Part shown: piece after piece, positions 17,678 to 27,475 of the stretch
Position numbering within the stretch: position 1 is the first letter of the stretch
Layout of the letters: each line of letters starts with the position of its first letter
NCBI GenBank assembly: GCA_030611315.1
Contig: JAUWPZ010000002.1
Span: 1 to 62,452 of the forward strand
Origin: Sedimentisphaerales bacterium
GTDB taxonomy: Bacteria; Planctomycetota; Phycisphaerae; Sedimentisphaerales; Anaerobacaceae
Length of the DNA: 62,452 nucleotides
Direction of reading: 5' to 3'
Translations under genes and position numbers: made by a program
Notes under the pieces: generated by a model
Seen by the model: the letters and a program-made list of their open reading frames with translations, nothing else
Database searches by the model: none
Told to the model about the DNA's origin: nothing

Positions 17678-18739
17678 CTATTGCTCAGCCAAATCCTCAA
17701 AATCTGATTCAGTGGGTGAGCTCATTCGTTCAATCTGACTCTGAAGGTTCCGAATATTTTGTCGCATCTCGGGCAGGTATTGTATCATACCGTATGCTCG
17801 CTTGCCTTGGTTTGCCTCGATAGCAGGGGTGCCCAACACCACTTGGCCGTCTGGAATGTTGTTAATTACCCCGGCCTTGGCTGCAATTGTAACATTATTG
17901 CCGATAGAAATATGACCCACAATACCAACCTGCCCTCCCACTATGCAATGGTGACCGAGACTTGTCGAACCGGCAATTCCAACCTGTGCCACAAGCAGAC
18001 AATGTGCTCCGATTTTTGTGCCGTGACCTATTGCAATCAAGTCACCGAGTTTACTGCCTTGCCCTATGACTGTATCACCCAGCGTGCCTCGCTCGATGCC
18101 GCAGCACGTCCCGATTTCAACGTCATCTTCTAAAACAACTGTGCCGATTTGAGGTATCTTGTGATGTAAACCCTTATGGCTTGCATAGCCGAAACCGTCT
18201 TCGCCAATTGTCGAATTCGAATTTATTATTACGCGATTGCCTATTTTGCACCCGTTGTAAATAGTAACATTGGGATATATTATGCTGTCATTACCAATCT
18301 GAACTCCCTGCCCGACATAAACACCGGAATATATTATGCAGCCGTCCCCTATCCTTGCCTCGTCGGCTATTGTCGCAAAATCGTGAATATGGCATTCTGC
18401 ACCTATCTTCGCACTGTCCGAAATTGAAGCATGCGGGCTTATCCCCACCTTTTTATGTTTGCGATGTCCGTGCAGCAGCACCATAATCTGCATAAACGCA
18501 TAGTAAGGGTCATCGGCTATTAAAAGAGGGACAGAGGCGCTGGGGACCTCTTTGCCTACGATTACCGCGCTTGCCTTGGTTGTTCTCAATTGTTTATCAT
18601 ATTTGCGGTTGGTCAAAAAGCTGATGTCGCCTTCGCCCGCCCGCCCAAGTGTTGAGGCGGATTTGATTATCACATTAGGGTCGCCGCAGACCCGTCCGTC
18701 TACATATTCGGCCAGTTCACCTAAAGTTTTTTGCTGCAT
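17678..18739 (-). CDS. lpxD: UDP-3-O-acylglucosamine N-acyltransferase LpxD
   Basis: The 353-residue protein has the LpxD N-terminal uridine-binding domain (about 1-100). A long left-handed beta-helix of hexapeptide repeats follows (about 105-310). It contains NSNSTIGEDGFGYA, IERGTLGDTVIGQG and the active-site His in IAIGHGTKIG. A C-terminal helix ends near SQIERMS. It adds the second acyl chain to UDP-acylglucosamine during lipid A synthesis in the cytoplasm. Together with lpxI it shows that this organism makes a lipid A-type outer membrane. Confidence 0.95.
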   Translation of the reverse strand: MQQKTLGELAEYVDGRVCGDPNVIIKSASTLGRAGEGDISFLTNRKYDKQLRTTKASAVIVGKEVPSASVPLLIADDPYYAFMQIMVLLHGHRKHKKVGISPHASISDSAKIGAECHIHDFATIADEARIGDGCIIYSGVYVGQGVQIGNDSIIYPNVTIYNGCKIGNRVIINSNSTIGEDGFGYASHKGLHHKIPQIGTVVLEDDVEIGTCCGIERGTLGDTVIGQGSKLGDLIAIGHGTKIGAHCLLVAQVGIAGSTSLGHHCIVGGQVGIVGHISIGNNVTIAAKAGVINNIPDGQVVLGTPAIEANQGKRAYGMIQYLPEMRQNIRNLQSQIERMSSPTESDFEDLAEQ

Positions 18740-19248
18740 ACAAACGCCTCTACTGGAAACATATTACATTCGGCATTGTCCTTTACCTCAAAACAAGGCC
18801 CTGATACGGGATATTGCTCAAACTCAATATTATAGCAGGAAAACCACTATACAGTCAACTACTCAATCTTCGTAAAAAGGGTTTTTTTTACAATATCCCG
18901 CACATTTTTGGGTTTGATGTCATTGTATCTTCGTTTTGGACGGGCGCTACAGCCTCATTTGCAGGGTCATCCTTTACCCTGCCCTTTGAAGTTTAGGGAA
19001 GTCTGCGAGATGGAACGGATTGATAAAAGCGCAGATAGAAAGATTACTATAGCTCTATGTCATTCCAACCTGTGGCTACCATACCGCTTAGCCGTCGTCG
19101 GCACCGCGACGATTTACGCCATACGCATCACGCTTGAGTCAATACGAATATTCTATGGCCCACTGTTTGTCATTCTCAGCAGAGCAAAAAATGTCGTTCT
19201 GAATTTTACACTATGGCTTTGAGCTTTTCGTTTTACCTTTTTCGCTCT
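18740..19248. other. Intergenic region without a recognised gene
   Basis: About 510 bases between the lpxD start and the caspase-like gene's stop. I see no convincing coding frame, tRNA or strong terminator. Short fragments such as TGTCATTCTCAGCAGAGC near 19167 recall the GTCATTC-type dispersed repeats but are too degraded to align. The segment separates two gene groups on the minus strand. Confidence 0.5.
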
Positions 19249-20247
19249 CTATCCTTTGCGCCGACTCAGAAGCGCCAAACCGCCAAGCCCCAGCAAAACA
19301 AGTGTGGTGGGCTCAGGTATGATCACATAATCTGTCGGAGGCTGACTTCCCGTCCAGGATGTCCATCCCCAGGTGCCTCCTTGGCCCTTAGCTATTCTCT
19401 TCTGGTGAGCATAATCGAGCCATTCTCCGATCGTTACACTGCCGTCTTCGTTCTTGTCGCCTTTGTAGTGAGTGTTTTTTTCAATTGCTTCTTCGAGCCA
19501 AGCAGGATATTCGTATAGACCTTGATCAATATCGGCCTCTGGAACAGAAAGCATGTAAGCGAGGTTCAGCATGCTCGATTTGTTGATATCGTCGGCACCG
19601 TTTATCATCCCACCGGAGAAGCAGGCATCAACAATAACGACTTTAGGCACACTCGGATTGATCGAGCCGAGAACCGTTGCTAGTTGATCGTCGGTCAATT
19701 TATCGCTTGTTTTTCCGATCCATTCGTCGCCTTTGGTCTTGGCCTTGTCTGTACTGTCGGTTTTATCTTCTTTTCCGGGCGTGGCGTCAGTTCTATTACC
19801 ATGACCAATGTAATAGAAGACGACAAGATCACCCTCCTTTGCTTTCGCCTTTACCTGGTTTAAGGCATTGATGATCGCCGTTCCCCCAACCTCTTCCGTT
19901 TTAGTTGCCGTGACGGTGGCTTTGATGATGGTCGGTTTATACTCTTGTCCCAGTGCCTTGGCGATTTTCTTGAGCGTCTTGTCCAAGGTGTCCACGGCTT
20001 TCATATCTGGGTCACCTGCAGTGGGATTGCCGATGCCAACGAAGAAAATAGGCATGGCTTTAAGAGGTGCCGCCTGTACAAACAAAAACATAAACAAAAA
20101 AGCAGAAACAGCCACAGATTTCAGTTTGAATCCTGAGATTGCACGATTGTCAGTCATTTTGTTTGTTCCTGCAATTGTTCTCGGCAGAGAGTTCCAAAAA
20201 AAACGGATACGGCACGTGCGCCTGTAGAGAAATTTTAGCTTGCTCAT
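19249..20247 (-). CDS. Caspase-like (C14/metacaspase-type) protease with EF-hand and PEP-CTERM anchor
   Basis: The ATG at 20247 has a strong AGGAGGAGG site. A 40-residue basic leader precedes a hydrophobic signal segment (about 42-62). The catalytic dyad is visible as His in VVFYYIGHGNRTD and Cys in VVIVDACFSGGM, in the spacing of caspase-fold peptidases. A canonical EF-hand loop, DKNEDGSVTIGE, follows at about residue 273 and suggests calcium control. The last 25 residues (PEPTTLVLLGLGG then LALLSRRKG) are a textbook PEP-CTERM sorting signal, so an exosortase is expected elsewhere. A caspase fold routed to the surface by PEP-CTERM is unusual. The substrate is unknown. Confidence 0.85.
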   Translation of the reverse strand: MSKLKFLYRRTCRIRFFWNSLPRTIAGTNKMTDNRAISGFKLKSVAVSAFLFMFLFVQAAPLKAMPIFFVGIGNPTAGDPDMKAVDTLDKTLKKIAKALGQEYKPTIIKATVTATKTEEVGGTAIINALNQVKAKAKEGDLVVFYYIGHGNRTDATPGKEDKTDSTDKAKTKGDEWIGKTSDKLTDDQLATVLGSINPSVPKVVIVDACFSGGMINGADDINKSSMLNLAYMLSVPEADIDQGLYEYPAWLEEAIEKNTHYKGDKNEDGSVTIGEWLDYAHQKRIAKGQGGTWGWTSWTGSQPPTDYVIIPEPTTLVLLGLGGLALLSRRKG

Positions 20248-20277
20248 AACCTCCTCCTATGAATACAGAAATTTGAT

Positions 20278-20307
20278 AGCGTCCCTCGCTTTATTATTGA
20301 GCGTCCC
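20278..20307 (-). promoter_or_regulatory. Direct repeat upstream of the caspase-like gene, possible operator
   Basis: AGCGTCCC occurs at 20278-20285 and again at 20300-20307, 22 bp apart, about two helical turns. The pair lies 31-60 bases upstream of the protease start. The spacing on one face of the helix suits a dimeric regulator. No regulator is known, so this is a pattern only. Confidence 0.35.
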
Positions 20308-20468
20308 AATTGAGGCGAATTGTACCCGATATAAGCACCAAAGTCAAGTGTTTTTTTTCGTTTTTCCGGCCAAATCTTAGCCTGAAACCGTCAACGTACT
20401 GTAAATCCTTTATTTTGAAGGGGTTAAGCCGTATATCTCACTTCAGTTTGAAGATTATTTATCTGACA

Positions 20469-21524
20469 TCAAGCCAGCAAAACATCCTCAAGGAGCCTCC
20501 GCTGCGACCTTACGGATGGCTTCTTGGCGAAAGTTCTGGGACTGTTCTCCAAAACTGTTACAACTGGCCCGATGGGACGATACAAAACAGAATTGGTCGG
20601 ACCGAAAGCAGCTAACGTCCTGATACCAAGTCCCGCGGCCAAATGTGTAATCCCGCTGTCATTGCCGATAAAACCGTCTGCGCAGCTCAACAGTCCCAAT
20701 ACCTGCGTCAAAGACAAATCCGCCAGGCACCTTGCGACACTGCTTATACTCTTAATTTTTGCTTGGCTGAATCTATCCACCTCGGCCGGTCCCAGCAGAA
20801 ATACTACTTCGATACCTTTCGGGGACAGTTCCCTGGCTACCGCCAGAAAATTATCTAAGTGCCAGCATTTGCGCAGGCCGCCGCTGCCCGGCTGAATGAC
20901 CACCAGCTTCTCAAAGCGCCCAAGCCCTGCTTCTTGAAGCAGCTCTCTGCCTCTGCTTGTGTCCGCTTTGGTCGCTTTTATTAAGCACTCGCCGGCTCGA
21001 CTTCCTTGTGGCCCCGAAGACACCCCGCTCTGGGCGATAAATTGCTGTATGTAAAAGTCTGTTAAATGTTCGCTGAAAGCTTTGGGCGGTTTCATAGACA
21101 GGGTTATAACTTCCGCGCTGTGGCTGCAATTGGCGGCAAAAATCAGATTCTGTTCGAAGTTGCTGTTCGGCTCGCCCAAAAATGTCGCAATCCAGGAATA
21201 CCCCGCGAGTGCATTGATTAAAGGGTCTCTGTCGGCAAGGTCGAATGCCTTGGGCTCTGCAAACAATCGATGTAACTCGATTGAATCTATTGAGCTGACG
21301 CCGTCGATGCAGGTCCTGCCCGGCAAAAAGTCGATATATTCCGTATGCCCGAGAAAATCAATTCCCCCCAGCTCAAGGGCCTCTTTCATGTAACCGGCCA
21401 ATGGCAGCGTCAATATACAGTCGCCAATCGCACCCGGCTGTACTATGAGCCCTCGCTGAGCCTTCTTCGCTGCTTCGGCGCCCTCTTTTCGGAGCAAGTC
21501 AAGTATGTTGTCGTCTGTCTGCAT
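20469..21524 (-). CDS. Glycosyltransferase family 9 (heptosyltransferase-like)
   Basis: The ATG at 21524 gives a 351-residue product, and a TTG two codons earlier is possible. The GT9 signatures are present: RGLIVQPGAIGDCILTLPL at the N-terminus, VVIQPGSGGLRKCWHLDNF in the middle and GNDSGITHLAAGLGI followed by AAFGPTN near the C-terminus. These bind the ADP-sugar donor in ADP-heptose:LPS heptosyltransferases. The enzyme probably builds the lipopolysaccharide core, in line with the lipid A genes upstream. The exact sugar is not determinable. Confidence 0.85.
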   Translation of the reverse strand: MQTDDNILDLLRKEGAEAAKKAQRGLIVQPGAIGDCILTLPLAGYMKEALELGGIDFLGHTEYIDFLPGRTCIDGVSSIDSIELHRLFAEPKAFDLADRDPLINALAGYSWIATFLGEPNSNFEQNLIFAANCSHSAEVITLSMKPPKAFSEHLTDFYIQQFIAQSGVSSGPQGSRAGECLIKATKADTSRGRELLQEAGLGRFEKLVVIQPGSGGLRKCWHLDNFLAVARELSPKGIEVVFLLGPAEVDRFSQAKIKSISSVARCLADLSLTQVLGLLSCADGFIGNDSGITHLAAGLGIRTLAAFGPTNSVLYRPIGPVVTVLENSPRTFAKKPSVRSQRRLLEDVLLA

Positions 21525-21604
21525 AATCAAAAGCCGCGTATCGTTGCCGGTATTTGCTTTTTACCATCTTTGAATAAATACCAATCTTTTAGACCGCCAC
21601 TTTA

Positions 21605-22948
21605 TCAGCCCGTTCCTTTGCCGCTCTGCCGACCTTGAGCCTGCTCTTTCTGAATGGACTTGAATGATTTCAATATGAACCCGCCCAGTACCAGGGCCGT
21701 TGCCACCAGTATTATCAGCAGCAAAACCTTATGTTTTTCCGTCCAGGCAAGGGCTTTTTCCCCAACCGGGCTGAATAACGGGTTGCCGGCGAAACAGCTC
21801 AACTTGGCCGTCCGCATTGCTACCTTCAGCGGGTCACTCAGCGTGCGCTGAAGATCGTATCGCGGACTGCCGGTTAATTTCGAACCGACGTAAAGGGTAA
21901 GTGGAACGTTATCCCCTGCCGCAAACACCAACTTGTGTGCTGTCATCTTCGCCGATATCGACTTTACTGTGAGGGGTTTGTCGTCGTAATTCCTTATCAC
22001 GACTCTAAGATGCTTGAAAATACTTCTTCTCGAAGGAATATGTAAAACAAGATTTTCGTGTTTGACATACCTGTAAACCGCGTCACTGCTTATTCTTTGC
22101 CACTTGACTTCGACTTCCTTGTATCGCTCCCTGTTATCTTCGCTTCTAAGTTTGACCTTCCGCGTGGCTGCATCGCGGCCTTCAATCGTAATATGCCTGT
22201 AGAACACGTTATCTGCGACATCCAGTTCAATTTCACTGATTGGAAGGCGACGATAGCCAATGTCGTATTCGTAAATACTCAAATTATTCACGTCATCTTC
22301 AACGTGCTCTATGTCTGTCATCTCCACGGTCTGCTGCTCTGCTGTCGTCCTCTCAATCCTGGAAGCTATCACATTTTCTATGACCGGGCTTTGTTCCTCT
22401 TCCGCCATCGGTGAAACGGCAATCCTCAAATAACGGTAATCGTTAGTCGGCAGATAGACCTTGCTAAATCGACTGCCGTAATCAATTGCAAAAACATACG
22501 CCTGCTCAACTAAGGTAAAGAACTCGATATTATCGTTCGAGCCTTCAATCTTAACGGCCCGGCGAAAGTTGTCTCCTTTTGTTTTTACCTCGATGGAATT
22601 CTTGACCACTTTCTCATCGAAGTCGAGCGTAACCAGGGCCGCTTTTTCCGCGTTTGTTGAGCGGTTTATCATCGCCGGCGTATAATTCAGCTCCTCCGTG
22701 ATATCCCTTGGTTTGGCTAGAACATAAGGTACCTGCTCGCCGCTGTCGTCCACAAGCCGAATGTCCCCCAGGTTAACTTTCGCCGCGTTGTAAATATCCG
22801 GTGTAAGACTCAATCCGCAGTACTTGTCGGTACCGTCCTCGATGGTTACATCCGCCCGATATTCCCACTTCGTCGAATCAAACGAAAATACACTGCCTGC
22901 CATCACGCACAACAGTACAACTGTGACCAAAATTCTTGACTTAGTCAT
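21605..22948 (-). CDS. DUF3999-family membrane-anchored protein
   Basis: The likely start is the ATG at 22948, with GCGAGG 8 bases upstream. An earlier ATG at 22966 overlaps the stop of the preceding gene but lacks a ribosome site. The product has a signal peptide, a long beta-rich periplasmic part with discoidin-like strands (YLRIAVSP, FYRHITIEG), and one C-terminal membrane helix (VLLLIILVATALVLGGFIL) with a basic cytoplasmic tail. The layout and its place immediately after a DUF2339 gene match DUF3999, its usual partner. The function is not known. Confidence 0.75.
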   Translation of the reverse strand: MTKSRILVTVVLLCVMAGSVFSFDSTKWEYRADVTIEDGTDKYCGLSLTPDIYNAAKVNLGDIRLVDDSGEQVPYVLAKPRDITEELNYTPAMINRSTNAEKAALVTLDFDEKVVKNSIEVKTKGDNFRRAVKIEGSNDNIEFFTLVEQAYVFAIDYGSRFSKVYLPTNDYRYLRIAVSPMAEEEQSPVIENVIASRIERTTAEQQTVEMTDIEHVEDDVNNLSIYEYDIGYRRLPISEIELDVADNVFYRHITIEGRDAATRKVKLRSEDNRERYKEVEVKWQRISSDAVYRYVKHENLVLHIPSRRSIFKHLRVVIRNYDDKPLTVKSISAKMTAHKLVFAAGDNVPLTLYVGSKLTGSPRYDLQRTLSDPLKVAMRTAKLSCFAGNPLFSPVGEKALAWTEKHKVLLLIILVATALVLGGFILKSFKSIQKEQAQGRQSGKGTG

Positions 22949-22962
22949 TATAAACCTCGCAG

Positions 22963-25305
22963 TCATTCATTCAAATTTTTCTCTGCCGGCATTGTCTCGA
23001 AAAAACCTTTCTTCTTCAGGAATTGATAAAGATAAGATATTCCCACTAACGTAATTCCCGTTGCGAAAAACGCCCCGATTCGGTACACGTTCTTAACCGT
23101 ACTCGTATCCAGGATGAACACCTTTGCTAACAGCAGCACAAACAACCCCAGCGAGATATACCGCAGCAGCTTTACTCTCCGCCAGAATCCAATCGCCATA
23201 AGTGCCGCTCCATACACCGCCCACATTATGGATATATACATGTGAGACAGGAACCTCCAGTTTGGTAATTTCTGGGCAAAGCGGTTACGGCAATACCAGT
23301 AAAGATATACTTCTTCTGTCAACAGCACCCACAGCACGAGTATCCCGCCCAGCGCAAATGATGCCGCCAGAACCGTGTCGAATGTTCCTTTCGTCCCCGT
23401 ATTTTTCAACAGCCACGCCCCGGCAAACAATCCCCCAACAAATATCAGAGCTACCCCAAAATTTACGTTGGCAAAAATCACAAAACTATCGTTATAAAAC
23501 TCCGAAAACGCTACCATAGTGAAAATCGACCCAATCCCGGCCAAAATACCCGCCAAAACCCTGGACAAGGTCCCCCCCGGACAAACAGGCCGGATTAGCA
23601 GCAGAAGTGGGAACAATGTAAGTATTATCACCATCCCCTTAAAAAAGTATCTGTCCCCGGCAGCATTGTCTATTATGTTGTAATCGCAGTGCCACCACCA
23701 CTCTAATGCAACCGTCACCATCAGCAGTAACAACGCCGCCGCATAAAAAGCCTCCGAAATTGACCTGCGCAAAGCTTCTTCCAGCTCCGTATTCATTCTG
23801 TATATGATATGGCACACAAGATACGCCGCCGCCACGAAGCACCACGTTCCGAATGCCGGGTTGAATACGAGGTCAAAGCCCCCGGTGTGCATCGGAAGCC
23901 GGTGCAGAAGCTGTGCAAAGCTCAACAAAAGTGCCGCTCCTCCTCCAAGCTGCGTCCAAACACTGCGATACCTCAGACCAATCACCACCAATATCACACC
24001 TTCGATTGCCCATGCCATCGCAATCCCATACATCTCCAAATAGAGCGGCACCGCAATTATCAGGAAGAACAATCCGATTATCAGCAGCGACAAACGCAGC
24101 TCAAAGTCTTCTTTGCATTGTCTTATTATCGTTTTCATCACAGCCAAATGGACCACGCACAAACCCACGGCACAAAATGCAAGCTCCGTCCGGTATTGCG
24201 CAAATAAAATCGTCCACAGGTAATAAAACACTACCGCCGCGTTTGCCAGCACGAGCAGAACGTCTTCCCTTTTAGCTTTGACCTTGTTGACCAGTTCGTG
24301 AAGCATCGGCAGGATGAGATAAACAACGAAAAAGACTCCCAGCCAGCTCAGGGCAATGGCAATCTGCTTTGGCGGTTCATTGGCTATGTTCATAGTTGGC
24401 CTGTAAAACTTCTCGAACCATCCGGTATATAGCGCGAATGTTCCAAGGAAAGCCAGCACATCCACAAGTCGCCATTTTCGATAATACGCGCACAACATCG
24501 CGCCTACGCCCAAAATCAGCACAAAACAAAACAATGCCATCGGTCGATTCTCACCGGTGGATACCAGCCAGGGCGTCAAAAATCCCCCAAGCAGGGACAA
24601 AAATGCCATCACAATCTCATTCAGGCTCACCGCGTAAAACATAGCTGCTGCCGTCACAAGTCCCGCAAGCACGAATGCAGTGGTTGTATCAATCAAATTG
24701 TAATATGGCCCAGCCCCAAAAACCGCTATATACAATAACGCAAATCCTATTGTGGTAACTCCTTTAGCCACGATTCCGTATCCTCGCTTCCGTGTTATCT
24801 CTCCCACAGCCAGCGCAGCGAGACCTGCAAAAGCGGCTATAATAACTCTCCCCGTAGGACCAATCAGTTCGGTATCGATAGCATACTTGACAAAAAAGCC
24901 CCCCGCGAAAATAACCGTAATAACACCCGCGATAAGCACCCATTGAGTACCGATGCGTTGTTCGAACGAGGCGATTTCCTTGCCGCCCGCCTTTTTCACC
25001 CTTTCCGTGATGCGTTCGTCGGCCATCTTAAGCAATTCTCGCCGGGCTTGGCCCTCATCTTCAACTACCCCCGCTTCAACCATCTCCGCAGGTTTCTTCT
25101 CTTTGGCCTCCTCCTCCGGTTTCTCCGGGGGCACCGCCGGTTTTACAGCCTTTTCGATCCTTTTTACCTTCTCTGCCGGCTCCGGCCGCTCACGGTATGT
25201 CGGTTTTGACCTGTTCAACGCGATTATGCTGAGGACCAGCGCGACAGGCCCGCATACAATACAACCTATGGCTAACAGAATTAGAAGAATGATGAAGCCT
25301 TCCAT
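22963..25305 (-). CDS. DUF2339 polytopic membrane protein
   Basis: A 780-residue protein begins with a membrane helix and a charged Lys/Glu/Pro linker (about residues 40-125). About 25 or more hydrophobic helices follow to the C-terminus. The segment IASFEQRIGTQWVLIAGVITVIFAGGFFVKYAID marks the start of the DUF2339 domain. DUF2339 proteins are large inner-membrane proteins usually paired with DUF3999, as here with a 4-base start/stop overlap. No catalytic motif is visible. A role in envelope or polymer handling is a guess. Confidence 0.85.
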   Translation of the reverse strand: MEGFIILLILLAIGCIVCGPVALVLSIIALNRSKPTYRERPEPAEKVKRIEKAVKPAVPPEKPEEEAKEKKPAEMVEAGVVEDEGQARRELLKMADERITERVKKAGGKEIASFEQRIGTQWVLIAGVITVIFAGGFFVKYAIDTELIGPTGRVIIAAFAGLAALAVGEITRKRGYGIVAKGVTTIGFALLYIAVFGAGPYYNLIDTTTAFVLAGLVTAAAMFYAVSLNEIVMAFLSLLGGFLTPWLVSTGENRPMALFCFVLILGVGAMLCAYYRKWRLVDVLAFLGTFALYTGWFEKFYRPTMNIANEPPKQIAIALSWLGVFFVVYLILPMLHELVNKVKAKREDVLLVLANAAVVFYYLWTILFAQYRTELAFCAVGLCVVHLAVMKTIIRQCKEDFELRLSLLIIGLFFLIIAVPLYLEMYGIAMAWAIEGVILVVIGLRYRSVWTQLGGGAALLLSFAQLLHRLPMHTGGFDLVFNPAFGTWCFVAAAYLVCHIIYRMNTELEEALRRSISEAFYAAALLLLMVTVALEWWWHCDYNIIDNAAGDRYFFKGMVIILTLFPLLLLIRPVCPGGTLSRVLAGILAGIGSIFTMVAFSEFYNDSFVIFANVNFGVALIFVGGLFAGAWLLKNTGTKGTFDTVLAASFALGGILVLWVLLTEEVYLYWYCRNRFAQKLPNWRFLSHMYISIMWAVYGAALMAIGFWRRVKLLRYISLGLFVLLLAKVFILDTSTVKNVYRIGAFFATGITLVGISYLYQFLKKKGFFETMPAEKNLNE

Positions 25306-25852
25306 TTGCTCCGCTCCTTAAAATAGCCTTCTTTTTAGGTGAGAGACTGAACGCACAATAAATACCTCTGTTAAAAACTCACCAGCCCGCCATCGTTGTA
25401 ACAATATACACCCTCGCCCCGACAGCATCAACAGCAAATTTGTTGATAAATATCCTCAATCCGGCTCGCCGTTTTCGCCTCCGTAGCTGCCACTCCTGGC
25501 AAAACATTGCCTGCTGACACCAGCAGCGCCGCGCACGCAAACATTGCCCGCCTGATACGCTCAGCTCCTCCCGCTGATACCTTCGCCTCCTCCTGGCATA
25601 ATGGCTTTCTATTTGTCTGCTCAGACACTCAGGAGGGATTTTCTCAGGATTTGCCCCGGCTTCTCTGGCAGCGCAGTTTTCTCATGTCATGCTGAACGTA
25701 GCAGGGCGAAGCGAAGCATCTGGCCCGAGAATGAGATGTTGCTGAAGGAGCAAAGGAACTCTCAGGCTACAGGCTGGATTATTCGCTGGTGCTCAGAATG
25801 TCAAATTTAGTCGAAATTCAACATACAAAAGCAGTTTCGTCCTTGCGTTCCT
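25306..25852. other. Intergenic region holding a dispersed repeat
   Basis: No convincing gene lies between the DUF2339 start and the TPR gene's stop. A 66-codon minus-strand frame at 25428-25628 has a hydrophobic stretch but no ribosome site or recognised relative. The right half holds the 120-bp repeat copy b. Confidence 0.5.
25684..25805 (+). repeat. 120-bp dispersed repeat, copy b
   Basis: It begins ATGTCATGCTGAACG and ends GCTCAGAATGTCA. It aligns along its length with the reverse complement of 328-447, sharing GGCGAAGCGAAGCATC, GAGAATGAGATGTT and CAGGCT-type blocks. The two copies are therefore inverted with respect to each other, 25 kb apart. Confidence 0.75.
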
Positions 25853-27457
25853 TCAAAGTCTGTTTTTGATGGCGTCGAGCTGCTTTTTGGAAACCTTCAC
25901 GCCCAGTTTCTTGGCGATATTTATATGCTTCCAGGCCAAATCAAATTTCTTCAACTGGAAGAATCCGAAAGCAAGTCCGTAATGAGCATCACCTATTTTA
26001 GGGTTAATCTCCACTGCCTTGAGGTATGCGGCAACCGCAGGCTTGTAATCGGCCAGGTTGGAATATGCCGCTCCGAGGTTGTAATGAATCATGCCTTCAT
26101 CAGGATTTACCAGGGTGGCCGTTTTGTACTGCTCAATAGCCGCCTCGTATTTGTGCTGCTCGAAATACGCATTACCAAGGTTTACCAGCGCACTTAACAT
26201 GTCAGGCTTAACAGCTAAAACTTTTTGATATGCTCGAATCTCCTCATTGACCAGCCCCAGCTTGTTGTAACAAAGGGCCAAACCATAGTTGGCATCCACT
26301 AAATTCCGGTCAATTTTCAGCGCCTTCTTGTATTGGAGTGTTGCTTCTTCGTATCTGCTCATCTCGTAATAAACTTCGCCTAATTGGCTGTAACAACCGG
26401 CGTTCTTCGGCTCCAGAATTATTGCCTGTTTCAGTTGAGATATCGCCTGACCGAATCTTTTCTGTTTGCAATAAGCTATGGCTAAATTCTTCCGGGCATC
26501 TATGAAATTCGGGTCAAGCTCGATTGATTCGCTGTATTCGAGGACCGCATACGTCAGCCAGTCCTTTTGAATGTACGCATTCCCAAGGTTGTTATGCGTC
26601 TTGGCGTCGTTGGGATTGATGTCCAAAGCCGCCTGGTATTCGTATATCGCTTCCCTTACTCGGCCCTTTTTCAGATAAACATTCCCCAGATTCGCACGGG
26701 ACTCCGAAAGTGTCGGATTTATCTGGACCGCTCTTTGAAGGGCCTGAAGAGCCGACTCCGTCTCGTCGATATCGCTGTAGCAGTTTCCAAGATTATTAAA
26801 GAAACACCCCAGAGTTTGGATCTTATTCAGGTTCTTCATATAAATGCTTTTGTCGTTGCCTGGGGGTACTTTAAACTTATTTATGTAGTGTTCGTCCGAA
26901 GCGTTTCCACCTTTGCTCGTTGTTTCGATGTTGAAGCGCACACGATTGTCGTCGTACCTGATAAAAAAGTGTCCCGGAACAACCACGCCGTATAATGGCA
27001 GACCGAGTCGTTCTCCGAGCGAAAGATAAAGAATCGAGAGACTCAGACAATAACCTCGTTTTTTGTCCAGAACAGTGTGCAAAAACAAATCATTCGGGTC
27101 GCTCGCCTCGGAAATCGATGTGAATCCAAGCTCGTTGAACAGGTACGCATTTATCAACGGTATCGCCCTGAAGTTCGCATCGAGCCTTTTACGTCTGAGC
27201 CTTTCGCGAATCTCCAGTGCCATATCGTCTAATGTTGACAGGTGTCTTCGACCGGACACCACGTCGCTCCAGTGTTCTGAAACAATCAAAGCGGCCGTTG
27301 CCAGGTCAACATCTTCTTCTCTCAGCCGGAGCACTTGTTCGATTGACCTTGCATACAGGCCGCTCTTACCATCGTTGGCGAGGGGCTCATTTCGCCCGAA
27401 AGACACCTCTATCGTAAAAAGTAAAAGAAAAATGATTGGTAAAAGACTTTTTCTCAT
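25853..27457 (-). CDS. Exported transglutaminase-like (SirB1-type) protein with TPR array
   Basis: The 534-residue protein has a signal peptide (about 1-21). A transglutaminase-like domain of the SirB1 kind follows at about 30-210: Cys in KKRGYCLSLSILYLSLGERLG and His in VVVPGHFFIRY. About nine consecutive tetratricopeptide repeats follow (about 220-520), each with the W/LG-Y-A/F-P pattern, for example ANLGNVYLKKGRVREAIYEY. TPRs bind partner proteins. The Cys/His pair may be catalytic or structural. The main dispersed repeat copy 2 lies just upstream. Confidence 0.85.
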   Translation of the reverse strand: MRKSLLPIIFLLLFTIEVSFGRNEPLANDGKSGLYARSIEQVLRLREEDVDLATAALIVSEHWSDVVSGRRHLSTLDDMALEIRERLRRKRLDANFRAIPLINAYLFNELGFTSISEASDPNDLFLHTVLDKKRGYCLSLSILYLSLGERLGLPLYGVVVPGHFFIRYDDNRVRFNIETTSKGGNASDEHYINKFKVPPGNDKSIYMKNLNKIQTLGCFFNNLGNCYSDIDETESALQALQRAVQINPTLSESRANLGNVYLKKGRVREAIYEYQAALDINPNDAKTHNNLGNAYIQKDWLTYAVLEYSESIELDPNFIDARKNLAIAYCKQKRFGQAISQLKQAIILEPKNAGCYSQLGEVYYEMSRYEEATLQYKKALKIDRNLVDANYGLALCYNKLGLVNEEIRAYQKVLAVKPDMLSALVNLGNAYFEQHKYEAAIEQYKTATLVNPDEGMIHYNLGAAYSNLADYKPAVAAYLKAVEINPKIGDAHYGLAFGFFQLKKFDLAWKHINIAKKLGVKVSKKQLDAIKNRL

Positions 27458-27475
27458 AGTTGTTCTTCTGTATTT

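Noticed and set aside
25428-25628. A 66-residue minus-strand frame with a hydrophobic stretch
   Set aside because: It has no ribosome site and no family resemblance, and it borders repeat DNA. The hydrophobic part alone is not enough to call a gene.
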